Counted from the stretch's first letter, positions 45,288 to 54,113 are shown. The stretch is DNA of 64,000 nucleotides from Agromyces sp. Root81 (GCF_001429165.1 NZ_LMIR01000002.1:186001-250000), one strand, 5' to 3'. Made by a program: numbers and translations. The notes: generated by a model not told the origin, from the sequence alone.

Positions 45288-46955
45288 ATGGACACCGCCA
45301 TGCCTTCGGTCTCCGCGCACGTCGCGCACGCCCTCTCCGCCCACGTCGACCACATCTTCGGCGTCATGGGAAACGGCAACGCCTACTTCCTCGACGCGAT
45401 CGAACGCGCCACGGATGCCTCGTTCACCGCCGTTCGCCACGAGGCGGGCGGCGTCGTGGCCGCCGACGCGCACTATCGCGCCTCGAACCGCATCGCCGCG
45501 GCGACCTCGACGTACGGCGCCGGGTTCACGAACACCCTCACGTCGCTCGCCGAGGCGGCGCAGGCCCGGGTCCCCCTCGTCCTCGTGGTCGGCGACGAGC
45601 CGACCTCCGGCCCGCGCCCCTGGGACGTCGACCAGATCGCCCTCGCTTCGGCGGTCGGCGCCCGCACCTATACGGTCGGCCGCACCGACGCGCAGGCGAC
45701 GACGGTCATCGCGATCGAGCACGCGCTGCAGTATCGGATGCCGGTCGTCCTCGCGATCCCCTACGACGTCGCCGCTGTTGAAGCCGGCCCGCTGCATGAG
45801 ACGACGAGCCCGCGACGTCCCGCGCCGCTCGCGCCGGCCGGGGAGTTCGCGCACCGCCAGATCACCGAGATCGCGCTCGCGCTCGCGGGCGCGAGCCGGC
45901 CGTTCCTGCTCGCCGGACGCGGTGCATGGCTCTCCGGCGCCGGAGAGGTGCTCGGCGAGCTCGCCGCCGCCATCGGCGCAGTGACCGCCTCGACCGCGCT
46001 CGGCCGCGGCGTGTTCCCCGAGACCCGCTACGACCTCGGCGTCTCGGGCGGATTCGGCGCCGACGGCGCGATGGAGCTCGTGCGCGAGGCCGACGTAGCC
46101 GTCGTGTTCGGCGCGTCGCTCAACCAGTTCACGATGCGTTTCGGCGAGCTGTTCGCGCCGGGTACCCGCGTGTTCCAGGTCGATGTCGCCGCCTCCGCGA
46201 CCCACCCGAACGTGGGCGGTTACGTGCGCGGGGACGCCTCGCTCGCGGCCCGCGCGATCGTCGACGAGCTCGAGGCGCTCGGCGCAGCGGCATCCGGCTG
46301 GCGCGATTCGATCGACGCGCCGGCCCTGCGGGCGTACGAGCCGGGCGATGCGCTCGCCGCCGACGGCCGACTCGACCCGCGCAGCACCGCGCGCCGCATC
46401 GCCGAGCTGCTGCCCGAGGATCGGGTCGTCGTCTCCGACGGCGGGCACTTCATCGGGTGGGCGAACATGTACTGGCCGGTCGCCTCTCCCGACCGCATGA
46501 TGATGGTCGGCACGGCGTTCCAGTCGATCGGGCAGGGGTTCCCGAGCGTCGCGGGAGCCGCGGCGGCCAAGCCCGAGGCCACGGTCGTGCTCACCACCGG
46601 AGACGGCGGCGGGCTCATGGCGATCGCCGACCTCGAGACGGCGGTGCGCACCGCCGGAGGTCGCGGTGTCGCGGTCGTCTGGAACGACGCCGCGTACGGC
46701 GCCGAGGTGAACCTCTACGGCCTCAAGGGCCTCGCCGAGGCCCCGATGCTGATCCCCGAGGTCGACTTCGCGGCCGCGGCCGCGGCGTTCGGCGCCGAAG
46801 GCGTCGTCGTGCGAGGGCTCGCCGACCTCGACCGGCTCGCCGAATGGGCGGCGACCCCCGTGGCGGAGCGCCGCTTCCTGCTGCTCGACTGCCGCATCTC
46901 GGGCACCGTCGTCGCGCCCTACCAGGAGGAGATCGTGCGCGTGAACTCGCGCTGA
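45288..46955 (+). CDS. Thiamine diphosphate-dependent 2-oxoacid decarboxylase/synthase family enzyme
   Basis: A 555-residue ThDP enzyme with the three-domain layout of acetolactate synthase, benzoylformate and indolepyruvate decarboxylases. The cofactor-activating Glu lies in VRHEAGG (near residue 49), and the C-terminal ThDP/Mg motif runs from GDGGG to ND (about residues 440-470). The product cannot be fixed by eye. Beside an aryl acetaldehyde dehydrogenase and homoprotocatechuate genes, an arylpyruvate decarboxylase is attractive, but a synthase role is possible. Two ATGs fit (45288, 45300); neither has a clear ribosome site. Confidence 0.75.
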   Translation: MDTAMPSVSAHVAHALSAHVDHIFGVMGNGNAYFLDAIERATDASFTAVRHEAGGVVAADAHYRASNRIAAATSTYGAGFTNTLTSLAEAAQARVPLVLVVGDEPTSGPRPWDVDQIALASAVGARTYTVGRTDAQATTVIAIEHALQYRMPVVLAIPYDVAAVEAGPLHETTSPRRPAPLAPAGEFAHRQITEIALALAGASRPFLLAGRGAWLSGAGEVLGELAAAIGAVTASTALGRGVFPETRYDLGVSGGFGADGAMELVREADVAVVFGASLNQFTMRFGELFAPGTRVFQVDVAASATHPNVGGYVRGDASLAARAIVDELEALGAAASGWRDSIDAPALRAYEPGDALAADGRLDPRSTARRIAELLPEDRVVVSDGGHFIGWANMYWPVASPDRMMMVGTAFQSIGQGFPSVAGAAAAKPEATVVLTTGDGGGLMAIADLETAVRTAGGRGVAVVWNDAAYGAEVNLYGLKGLAEAPMLIPEVDFAAAAAAFGAEGVVVRGLADLDRLAEWAATPVAERRFLLLDCRISGTVVAPYQEEIVRVNSR

Positions 46956-47009
46956 CGACTCGGCTCCGGCGCGGCCTGCGCGGCCACCGGACGACGTCGC
47001 CACGAACGA

Positions 47010-47047
47010 CGGATGCCCCGGCCGGAAGGTTCCCGCCGGGGCATCCG
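47010..47047. terminator. Bidirectional terminator built on paired CGGATGCC/GGCATCCG
   Basis: Perfect 13-base arms (47010-47022, 47035-47047) with a 12-base loop, between the convergent ThDP enzyme gene and MHS transporter gene. Confidence 0.75.
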
Positions 47048-47061
47048 TGTCTTCGGAACGG

Positions 47062-48450
47062 CTACTTCACGCCGTAGATGGCGCTCGCCGACTGCTCCGC
47101 CTCGTGGTCGGGGCCGAGCGGGATGCCCGTGCGGTCCTTCAGCAGCAGGGTCGCGATGAAGGCGACGACCATGATGCCCGCGATGTAGAACGCGACGGAG
47201 GTCGCGGTGCCGGTGGCCTGCACGAGCGCCGCCGAGATCATCGGAGCGAAGGCGCCGCCGAGGATCGCGCCGAGAGCGTAGGTGATGGAGACGCCCGAGT
47301 AGCGGATCGACGCAGGGAACAGCTCGGTGAAGTACGCGGCCTGCTGCCCGTAGGTGAAGCCGTTGCCGATCGTGAAGAGCGCGAGCCCGGCGAAGAGCAG
47401 CCAGACGTTGCCGGTGTTCACGAGAGGGAACAGCAGGAAGACCGTGGCGAGGAAGGCGATCCAGCCGATGATGTACGTGTTGCGGCGGCCGATCCGGTCG
47501 GAGACCGAGCCGGCGATCCACGTGACGATCAACCAGACGACGGCGGACCCTGCGACCGCGAGCAGCACGGGGGTGCGCTCCATGCCGACGAGGCCGCCGT
47601 CGGCGATCGGCGTGGTGGCGTAGTTCTGGATGTAGCCGCCGGTCGTCATGTAGCCCGCGGCGTTGTTGCCGGCGAAGGTGAGCGCGGCGAGGAGCACGAG
47701 CAGCCAGTGCCGCTTGAAGAGCTGGGCGATGGGCGTCTTCGTCTGCTCCTTGCGGGCGGCGATCTCGGTGAAGACGGGGCTCTCGTCCACGGACCGGCGC
47801 ACGATCATGCCGACGATGATGAGCACGAAGCTCAGCAGGAACGGGATGCGCCAGCCCCACTCGAGGAACGCTTCGCCGGGCGAGATGACACCCGTCATGA
47901 GGGCGAGCACGCCCGAGGCGAGGAGGAGTCCGATCGGCACGCCGATCTGCGGGAAGGCGCCGTAGCGGCCGCGCTTGCCGTCGGGCGCGTGCTCGACCGC
48001 CATGAGCACGGCGCCGCCCCACTCGCCGCCCGTCGAGAGGCCCTGCAGGATGCGCAGGAGCACGAGGAGGAGCGGCGCGAGGATGCCGACCTGCTCGTAG
48101 GTGGGCAGCACGCCGATGAGGGTCGTCGCAGCACCCATGAGCACGAGCGTCACGACGAGCATCGCCTTGCGGCCGATCTTGTCTCCGAAGTGTCCGGCGA
48201 GGAACGCGCCGAGCGGCCGGAACAGGAAGCTCACGCCGATCGTCGCGAACGACAGGATCGTGGCGAACTCGGGGCCGGCGGGTGCGAAGAAGAGCACCTG
48301 GAAGACGAGGCCGGCGGCGCTCGCATACAGGAAGAAGTCGTACCACTCGATGGTGGTGCCGATCACGGTGGCGAAGGCGACGCGGCGGAGTTCCCGTCGT
48401 CTCGCCTTGCTCTGGGCGGGGGCGGGGGCGGGGGCGGATGTCGTGGTCAT
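47062..48450 (-). CDS. MFS transporter, MHS family, probable aromatic acid uptake
   Basis: A 462-residue MHS-type proton symporter: GTTIEWYDFFLY near residue 31, GHFGDKIGRK in loop 2-3, GGEWGGA and FPQIGVPIG, with about twelve spans. It is divergent from the HpaH gene and the shared control region carries two ATATACGAT-like sites, so it is probably co-regulated with homoprotocatechuate breakdown and takes up an aryl acetate. GAGGAG is nine bases before the ATG at 48450. The N-terminal APAPAP run is encoded by a GGGGGC triplicate (48418-48435) prone to slippage in six-base steps. Confidence 0.88.
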   Translation of the reverse strand: MTTTSAPAPAPAQSKARRRELRRVAFATVIGTTIEWYDFFLYASAAGLVFQVLFFAPAGPEFATILSFATIGVSFLFRPLGAFLAGHFGDKIGRKAMLVVTLVLMGAATTLIGVLPTYEQVGILAPLLLVLLRILQGLSTGGEWGGAVLMAVEHAPDGKRGRYGAFPQIGVPIGLLLASGVLALMTGVISPGEAFLEWGWRIPFLLSFVLIIVGMIVRRSVDESPVFTEIAARKEQTKTPIAQLFKRHWLLVLLAALTFAGNNAAGYMTTGGYIQNYATTPIADGGLVGMERTPVLLAVAGSAVVWLIVTWIAGSVSDRIGRRNTYIIGWIAFLATVFLLFPLVNTGNVWLLFAGLALFTIGNGFTYGQQAAYFTELFPASIRYSGVSITYALGAILGGAFAPMISAALVQATGTATSVAFYIAGIMVVAFIATLLLKDRTGIPLGPDHEAEQSASAIYGVK

Positions 48451-48523
48451 GCGGGGGCGACTCCTCTGTCGTATCCGCGGTCAGGGGCAGCTCGTCGTCG
48501 AGCCCGAGACGAGCTATCCGGTC

Positions 48524-48547
48524 ATAATATACGATTTGAAATACGAA
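48524..48547. promoter_or_regulatory. Operator and promoter of the MHS transporter gene
   Basis: ATATACGAT at 48527-48535 followed by a second partial copy (ATACGAA, 48541-48547). On the minus strand TATTAT (48529-48524) fits the transporter -10, so a protein on the motif would block it. Confidence 0.6.
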
Positions 48548-48579
48548 GAAGACTCGGCGACGCCCCCGACCGCGGACCG

Positions 48580-48590
48580 TCGTATACGAT
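48580..48590. promoter_or_regulatory. Operator upstream of hpaH
   Basis: TCGTATACGA is a perfect 10-bp palindrome (48580-48589) that contains GTATACGAT (8 of 9 to the shared motif). It overlaps the likely -10 (TATACG/TACGAT) about 35 bases before the hpaH start. Confidence 0.65.
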
Positions 48591-48625
48591 CACCTCGGAA
48601 CCCCCTCGATGACGAAGTGGAGCAC

Positions 48626-49414
48626 ATGTTGCTGGACCAGACCCGGATCGAAGAGATCGCCGACGAACTCGTCGCGGCTCACCACGATCGAAGCACCGTG
48701 CCGCTCCTCACCGCCAGGAACCCCGGCATGACCGTCGACGACGCCTACGCCGTGCAGAGCGTCTGGGCGAAGCGACGCCAGGCCGACGGCGCACGCCTCG
48801 TGGGCCGCAAGATCGGCCTCACCTCGAAGGTCATGCAGGTGGCCACCGGTATCACCGAGCCCGACTATGGTGTCATCTTCGACGACATGGTCGTCGAGTC
48901 CGGGGCATCCGTCGAGTTCGACCGCTTCTCGAACGTGCGCATCGAGGTCGAGCTCGCCTTCGTGCTCGCCAAGCCCTTGCAGGGCCCGGATGTCACGATC
49001 TTCGACGTGCTCGACGCCACCGCCTACGTCGTGCCGGCGCTCGAGATCCTGAACTCGCACATCGAGATGCAGGGCCGCACGATCGTCGACACCATCTCGG
49101 ACAACGCCGCGATGGGCGCCATGGTGGTCGGCGGCCGGCCCGTGAAGGTCGACGACGTGGACCTCCGCTGGATCTCCGCCCTGCTGTACCGCAACCAGAC
49201 GATCGAGGAGTCGGGCGTCGCCGCCGCGGTGCTCGGCCACCCCGCCATGGGCGTCGCCTGGCTCGCGAACAAGCTCGCCCAGCACGACCAGTCGCTCGAG
49301 GCCGGCGAGATCATCCTCGCCGGATCGTTCACCCGGCCCATGTGGGTCGAGCGCGGCGACACCGTGCACGCCGACTACGGACAGCTGGGAGCCGTGACAT
49401 GCCGATTCGAATGA
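48626..49414 (+). CDS. hpaH: 2-oxo-hept-4-ene-1,7-dioate hydratase (HpaH family)
   Basis: A 262-residue hydratase of the FAH-superfamily MhpD/HpaH group, adding water to 2-oxohept-4-ene-1,7-dioate in the homoprotocatechuate pathway. Family blocks are GRKIGLTSKVMQ, VRIEVELAFVLAKPLQGP (metal-binding Glu pair) and the C-terminal AGEIILAGSFTRPM. The next gene is the HpaI-type aldolase that cleaves the product, starting 16 bases before this stop. Start ATG at 48626 has GGAG only three bases away; an in-frame GTG at 48617 is an alternative. Confidence 0.9.
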   Translation: MLLDQTRIEEIADELVAAHHDRSTVPLLTARNPGMTVDDAYAVQSVWAKRRQADGARLVGRKIGLTSKVMQVATGITEPDYGVIFDDMVVESGASVEFDRFSNVRIEVELAFVLAKPLQGPDVTIFDVLDATAYVVPALEILNSHIEMQGRTIVDTISDNAAMGAMVVGGRPVKVDDVDLRWISALLYRNQTIEESGVAAAVLGHPAMGVAWLANKLAQHDQSLEAGEIILAGSFTRPMWVERGDTVHADYGQLGAVTCRFE

Positions 49415-50205
49415 ACCTCCCCGCGACCCTCACGGCCCGCGTCGCGGCATCCGATCGCCCGCTCGTGGGCATGTGGGTGTGCTCGGGCAGCCCGATCATG
49501 GCCGAGCTCGCCGCAGGCAGCGGCCTCGACTGGGTGCTCATCGACGCCGAGCACTCCCCCAACGGCCTCGAGTCGATCCTCGCGCAGCTCTACGCCGTGT
49601 CGGCCTACCCGGTCGCGCCCGTCGTGCGCCCGCCGATCGGCGACACCGTGCTGATCAAGCAGTACCTCGACCTCGGTGTGCAGAACCTGCTCGTGCCGAT
49701 GGTCGACTCGGCCGCGCAGGCCGCCGAGCTCGCGCGCGCGGTGCGCTACCCCGCCGACGGCGTACGCGGCGTCGGCGCCGCCCTCGCCCGGTCGTCGCGC
49801 TGGAACCGGGTCGACCGGTACCTGCACGACGCCGCGTCGACGATCAGCCTCACCGTGCAGATCGAGTCGGCGACCGCCGTCGCGGCCGTCGAGGAGATCG
49901 CCGCGGTCGACGGCGTCGACGCCCTGTTCATCGGCCCCGCCGACCTCGCGGCCTCGATGGGGCTGCTCGGCCAGCAGTCGCACCCCGACGTCGTCGAGGG
50001 CGTGCTGCGGTCGATCCGCGCGGGAGTCGCGGCGGGCAAGCCCGTCGGCGTCAACGCCTTCGTGCCCGCCGACGCGGAGCGCTACCTCGCTGCCGGCGCG
50101 TCGTTCGTCTCCGTCGGCGCGGATGTCGCGATCGTCGCCCGCGCCTCCGAGGCGCTCGCCGATCGGTTCATCCCGGCGGATGGTTCGACCCGCGCGAGCT
50201 ACTGA
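49399..50205 (+). CDS. hpaI: 4-hydroxy-2-oxo-heptane-1,7-dioate aldolase (HpaI family)
   Basis: A 268-residue class II pyruvate aldolase that splits 4-hydroxy-2-oxoheptane-1,7-dioate into pyruvate and succinic semialdehyde. His52, Arg77, Glu156 and Asp182 line up, at a constant offset of seven, with His45, Arg70, Glu149 and Asp175 of E. coli HpaI (catalytic His/Arg and metal ligands). The ATG at 49399 has GGGAG seven bases upstream and overlaps hpaH by 16 bases; an ATG at 49411 (ATGA overlap) is the alternative. A hairpin follows at 50212-50240. Confidence 0.93.
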   Translation: MPIRMNLPATLTARVAASDRPLVGMWVCSGSPIMAELAAGSGLDWVLIDAEHSPNGLESILAQLYAVSAYPVAPVVRPPIGDTVLIKQYLDLGVQNLLVPMVDSAAQAAELARAVRYPADGVRGVGAALARSSRWNRVDRYLHDAASTISLTVQIESATAVAAVEEIAAVDGVDALFIGPADLAASMGLLGQQSHPDVVEGVLRSIRAGVAAGKPVGVNAFVPADAERYLAAGASFVSVGADVAIVARASEALADRFIPADGSTRASY

Positions 50206-50211
50206 CGATCC

Positions 50212-50240
50212 GGCGCGAGCACCGCTCGACAGCTCGCGCC
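50212..50240 (+). terminator. Hairpin between hpaI and the FAH-RraA gene
   Basis: GGCGCGAGC (50212-50220) and GCTCGCGCC (50232-50240) with an 11-base loop. It directly precedes the operator at 50243, so it may end or attenuate the hpaHI transcript. Confidence 0.55.
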
Positions 50241-50242
50241 AG

Positions 50243-50251
50243 ATCGTATAT
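50243..50251. promoter_or_regulatory. ATATACGAT operator upstream of the FAH-RraA gene
   Basis: ATCGTATAT, the exact reverse complement of ATATACGAT, 31 bases before the ATG at 50282. Further AT-rich bases (GATATCTAG, 50259-50267) can supply the -10. Confidence 0.6.
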
Positions 50252-50281
50252 CATTTCAGATATCTAGAGACGAGGACGTCA

Positions 50282-51784
50282 ATGACCGACGGCATCCCCA
50301 CCCCCGGCAAGATCATCGCCGTGCACCTCAACTACCCGTCGAGGGCAGCGCAGCGCGGTCGCACGCCCGCCCAGCCGAGCTACTTCCTGAAGCCCGCCTC
50401 CTCGCTCGCCCCGACCGGCGCAACGCTCGAACGCCCCACGGGCACCGAGCTGCTCGCCTTCGAGGGCGAGATCGCGATCGTCATCGGCGAGCCCGCCCGG
50501 CGCGTCTCCCCTGCCGACGGCTGGAAGCACGTGGCATCCGTCACCGCGGCCAACGACTTCGGCCTCTACGACCTGCGCGCCGCGGACAAGGGCTCCAACG
50601 TGCGTTCGAAGGGCGGCGACGGCTTCACCCCGCTCGGTCCGGCCGCGATCCCCGCAGCTGGCATCGGCGAGGGCGACTGGCGCGTTCGCACCTGGGTGAA
50701 CGGGCGCCTCGTGCAGGAGGACACCTCCGACACCCTGCTCTTCCCGTTCGGCCGGCTCGTCGCCGACCTCTCCCAGCTGATGACCCTCGAGACCGGCGAT
50801 GTGATCCTCACGGGCACGCCCGCCGGCTCCTCGGTCGTGCTGCCCGGCGATGTCGTCGAGGTCGAGGTCGACGCCCCGGGCGCCCCCGGCGCGCCGAGCA
50901 CCGGACGGCTCGTCACGACGATCACCCAGGGCACCGCCGAGTTCGGCGACTTCGGTACGAAGCCCGCAACCGACGACCTCCAGCGCGTCGAGGCATGGGG
51001 CAGCGACGAGGAGCTCGCCGCTGCCGTCGCCGTCGGCCGCGCATCGGCACCCGCCTCGACCACCGCAGCGGATGCCTCGAGCCCCGCATTCGAGCTCACC
51101 GACGAGCTGCGCGCCGACTTCGGCCGCGTCGCCGTCGCGACGCTCTCGGTCGCGCTCCGCAAGCGCGGCTACCACGACATCTTCATCGAGGGCGTCGCCG
51201 CCAACCACCCCGGCGACCGCATCGTCGGCCGCGCGAAGACGCTCCGGTTCATCCCCTTCCGCCCCGACCTCTTCCAGAGCCACGGCGGCGGCTTCAACGC
51301 GCAGAAGCTCGCCTTCGACACGGTGGCACCCGGTGAGGTGCTCGTCGTCGAGGCCCGCGGCGAGCGCGGCACCGGCACCGTGGGCGACGTGCTGGCCCTC
51401 CGCGCCCAGGTGCGCGGCGCCGTCGGCATCGTCACCGACGGCGGCGTCCGCGACTTCGACGCGGTCGCCGGATTCGAGATCCCCGTCTTCTCGCAGGGCG
51501 CGCACCCCTCCGTGCTCGGCCGGCGTCACGTGCCCTGGGAGGTCGACGTCACGATCGCCTGCGGCGGTGCAGCAGTGCAGCCCGGCGACGTCATCGTCGG
51601 CGACGGCGACGGCGTCATCGTCATCCCGCCGCAGCTCGTCGAGGAGGTGCTGGCCGAAGCGCTCGAACAGGAGCGGCAGGACGCGTACGTGGCCGAGCAG
51701 GTCGCGGCCGGGGCATCCGTCGACGGGCTCTTCCCCATGAACGCCGAGTGGCTCGCGCGGTATCGCGCCGCACAGGGGGCGTGA
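50282..51784 (+). CDS. Fumarylacetoacetate hydrolase-like domain fused to an RraA-like domain
   Basis: A 500-residue two-domain protein. Residues about 10-230 form an FAH-fold domain with metal ligands Glu61, Glu63 and Asp92 (FEGEIA, NDFG), like the HpaG family. After an Ala/Ser linker (about 245-270), residues 275-480 form an RraA/HMG-aldolase-like domain with GDVLALRA (369-376), TDGGVRD (385-391) and GDGDGVIVIP. HpaG normally consists of two FAH-type halves giving OPET decarboxylase and HHDD isomerase. Here the RraA half may replace the decarboxylase half, since RraA relatives decarboxylate oxaloacetate. That assignment is inference. The stop shares one base with the GntR gene start. Confidence 0.85.
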   Translation: MTDGIPTPGKIIAVHLNYPSRAAQRGRTPAQPSYFLKPASSLAPTGATLERPTGTELLAFEGEIAIVIGEPARRVSPADGWKHVASVTAANDFGLYDLRAADKGSNVRSKGGDGFTPLGPAAIPAAGIGEGDWRVRTWVNGRLVQEDTSDTLLFPFGRLVADLSQLMTLETGDVILTGTPAGSSVVLPGDVVEVEVDAPGAPGAPSTGRLVTTITQGTAEFGDFGTKPATDDLQRVEAWGSDEELAAAVAVGRASAPASTTAADASSPAFELTDELRADFGRVAVATLSVALRKRGYHDIFIEGVAANHPGDRIVGRAKTLRFIPFRPDLFQSHGGGFNAQKLAFDTVAPGEVLVVEARGERGTGTVGDVLALRAQVRGAVGIVTDGGVRDFDAVAGFEIPVFSQGAHPSVLGRRHVPWEVDVTIACGGAAVQPGDVIVGDGDGVIVIPPQLVEEVLAEALEQERQDAYVAEQVAAGASVDGLFPMNAEWLARYRAAQGA

Positions 51785-52491
51785 TGACCCCGCAGACCGA
51801 GCGTTCGACAGAGAGCAAGTCGCAGCAGGCGTACCGCTTCATCCGCACGCGCATCGACGACGGCCGCTACGTGCCGGGCTATCGACTCGTGCTCGGCGCT
51901 ATCGCGCGCGAACTCGACGTCTCCGTGGTGCCGGTGCGCGAGGCGATCCGACTGCTCGAGGCCGAGGGACTCGTCACCTTCGAGCGCAACGTCGGCGCGC
52001 AGGTCGCCCTCGTGAAGGAGACCGAGTACCTGCACACGATGGAGACGCTCGCGCTCGTCGAGGGCGCGGCGACGGCGCTCTCTGCACCGTTCATCTCCCC
52101 CGACCACATCCGTCGGGCCCGCGAGGTCAACGAACGGATGCGGCGCACCCTCGACGACTTCGAACCGCACCGCTTCACCGAGCTCAACCTCGAGTTCCAC
52201 TCGGTGCTCTTCGAGGAATGCCCGAACCCGCACATCCTCGACCTCGTGCACCGCGGCTGGAACCGCATGACGGTGCTGCGCGACTCCTCGTTCAGCTTCG
52301 TGCCCGGGCGCGCGCACGAGTCGGTCGAGGAGCACGAGCGCATCCTGCAGCTCATCGAGCAGGGCGGCGACGCCCTCGAGGTCGAGCTCACCGCTCGTCG
52401 CCACCGCACCGCGACGCTCGACGCGGTGCTCGCCTACCAATCACGGCAATCGCACCCCGCAGCGGAGGCCGCGGAGGCGCCGCTCGGCTGA
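51784..52491 (+). CDS. GntR family regulator, FCD subgroup
   Basis: A 235-residue regulator. The N-terminal winged helix-turn-helix (about 15-75: QQAYRFIRTRIDDGRY, then GAIARELDVSVVPVREAIRLLEAEGLV by position) is GntR-type, and the helical C-terminal domain has the FCD pattern with metal-type histidines (NLEFHSVLF, EHERILQLIE). It begins in the stop of the FAH-RraA gene (TGATG). It probably binds the ATATACGAT sites at 48.5 and 50.2 kb and responds to homoprotocatechuate or a ring-cleavage product. Confidence 0.9.
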   Translation: MTPQTERSTESKSQQAYRFIRTRIDDGRYVPGYRLVLGAIARELDVSVVPVREAIRLLEAEGLVTFERNVGAQVALVKETEYLHTMETLALVEGAATALSAPFISPDHIRRAREVNERMRRTLDDFEPHRFTELNLEFHSVLFEECPNPHILDLVHRGWNRMTVLRDSSFSFVPGRAHESVEEHERILQLIEQGGDALEVELTARRHRTATLDAVLAYQSRQSHPAAEAAEAPLG

Positions 52492-52572
52492 GCCGACTCC
52501 TGTCCGCCTCGCACCGACATCCACGACCCGGGACCTGAACGGTCCGACCCGCACCGACCGAAGGAAGACCGC

Positions 52573-54069
52573 ATGACGCACTACATCCCCGAGGACCTGC
52601 CCGACCGCATCCGCCACTTCATCGACGGCGAGTTCGTCGACTCCGTCGGCGGCGAGACGTTCGACGTGCTCGACCCCGTGTCGAACGAGACGTACGTGCA
52701 GGCCGCCGCGGGCCAGCAGGCCGACATCGACCTCGCCGTCGCCGCAGCGAAGCGCGCGTTCGACGACGGCCCCTGGCCCCGCATGCTCCCCCGCCAGCGC
52801 TCGCGCGTGCTGCACCGCATCGCCGACCTCATCGAGGCGCGCGACGCCCGGCTCGCCGAACTCGAGACCTTCGACACCGGCCTGCCGATCACGCAGGCCC
52901 TCGGCCAGGCGCAGCGCGCCGCCGAGAACTTCCGGTTCTTCGCCGACCTCATCGTCGCCCAGCGCGACGACACCTACAAGGTGCCCGGTCGTCAGGTGAA
53001 CTACGTGAACCGCAAGCCGATCGGCGTCGCCGGGCTCATCACGCCGTGGAACACGCCCTTCATGCTCGAGTCGTGGAAGCTCGCCCCCGCGCTCGCGACC
53101 GGCAACACCGTCGTGCTGAAGCCCGCCGAGTTCACGCCCCTGTCGGCGTCGCTCTGGGCCGAGATCTTCCGCGAGGCCGGCGTGCCCGACGGCGTCTTCA
53201 ACCTCGTCAACGGACTCGGCGAAGAGGCCGGCGACGCGCTCGTCAAGCACCCCGACGTGCCCCTCATCTCCTTCACCGGCGAGAGCCGCACCGGCCAGAT
53301 CATCTTCGGCAACGCCGCGCCGTTCCTGAAGGGCCTCTCGATGGAGCTCGGCGGCAAGTCGCCCGCCGTCGTCTTCGCCGACGCCGACCTCGACTCCGCG
53401 CTCGACGCGACCGTCTTCGGCGTCTTCTCGCTGAACGGCGAGCGCTGCACCGCCGGCTCCCGCGTGCTCGTCGAGCGCCCGATCTACGACGACTTCGTCG
53501 CCCGCTACGCCGAGCGCGCGAAGAACATCGTGGTCGGCGACCCGCACGACCCGAAGACCGAGGTCGGGGCGCTCGTGCACCCCGAGCACTACGAGAAGGT
53601 CATGTCCTACGTCGAGATCGGCAAGACCGAGGGCCGCCTCGTCGCCGGCGGCGGCCGCCCCGAGGGCTTGGAGACCGGCAACTACGTGGCCCCCACGGTG
53701 TTCGCGGATGTCTCGCCCGACGCCCGCATCTTCCAGGAGGAGATCTTCGGACCCGTCGTCGCGATCACGCCGTTCGACACCGACGAGGAGGCGCTCGAGC
53801 TCGCGAACAACACGCGCTACGGGCTCGCCGCCTACATCTGGACCAACAACCTCAAGCGCGCCCACAACTTCGCCCAGTCGGTCGAGGCCGGCATGGTGTG
53901 GCTGAACTCGAACAACGTGCGCGACCTCCGCACCCCCTTCGGCGGCGTCAAGGCGTCGGGCCTCGGGCACGAGGGCGGCTACCGCTCGATCGACTTCTAC
54001 ACCGACCAGCAGGCCGTGCACATCACCCTCAACGAGGCGCACTCGCCGCGCTTCGGCACCAACAAATAG
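52573..54069 (+). CDS. hpaE: 5-carboxymethyl-2-hydroxymuconate semialdehyde dehydrogenase
   Basis: A 498-residue NAD-dependent aldehyde dehydrogenase. Glu258 (MELGGK) and Cys292 (GERCTAGSR) are the catalytic pair; the NTPFMLESWKLAPALATGNT and SFTGESRTGQ blocks match the HpaE/HpcC group. It oxidises the semialdehyde made by HpaD, encoded next. AAGGAAG precedes the ATG. The 81-base gap from the GntR gene has a small GGACC/GGTCC hairpin but no copy of the shared motif. Confidence 0.93.
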   Translation: MTHYIPEDLPDRIRHFIDGEFVDSVGGETFDVLDPVSNETYVQAAAGQQADIDLAVAAAKRAFDDGPWPRMLPRQRSRVLHRIADLIEARDARLAELETFDTGLPITQALGQAQRAAENFRFFADLIVAQRDDTYKVPGRQVNYVNRKPIGVAGLITPWNTPFMLESWKLAPALATGNTVVLKPAEFTPLSASLWAEIFREAGVPDGVFNLVNGLGEEAGDALVKHPDVPLISFTGESRTGQIIFGNAAPFLKGLSMELGGKSPAVVFADADLDSALDATVFGVFSLNGERCTAGSRVLVERPIYDDFVARYAERAKNIVVGDPHDPKTEVGALVHPEHYEKVMSYVEIGKTEGRLVAGGGRPEGLETGNYVAPTVFADVSPDARIFQEEIFGPVVAITPFDTDEEALELANNTRYGLAAYIWTNNLKRAHNFAQSVEAGMVWLNSNNVRDLRTPFGGVKASGLGHEGGYRSIDFYTDQQAVHITLNEAHSPRFGTNK

Positions 54070-54113
54070 CGGCGACCCCCGCGACATCCGCTCAGAGAAG
54101 AGAAAGCACCACC

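Noticed and set aside
48418-48435. GGGGGC triplicate in the MHS transporter N-terminus as a phase-variation tract
   Set aside because: The unit is six bases, so slippage adds or removes Ala-Pro pairs without switching the frame; a functional switch is unlikely.
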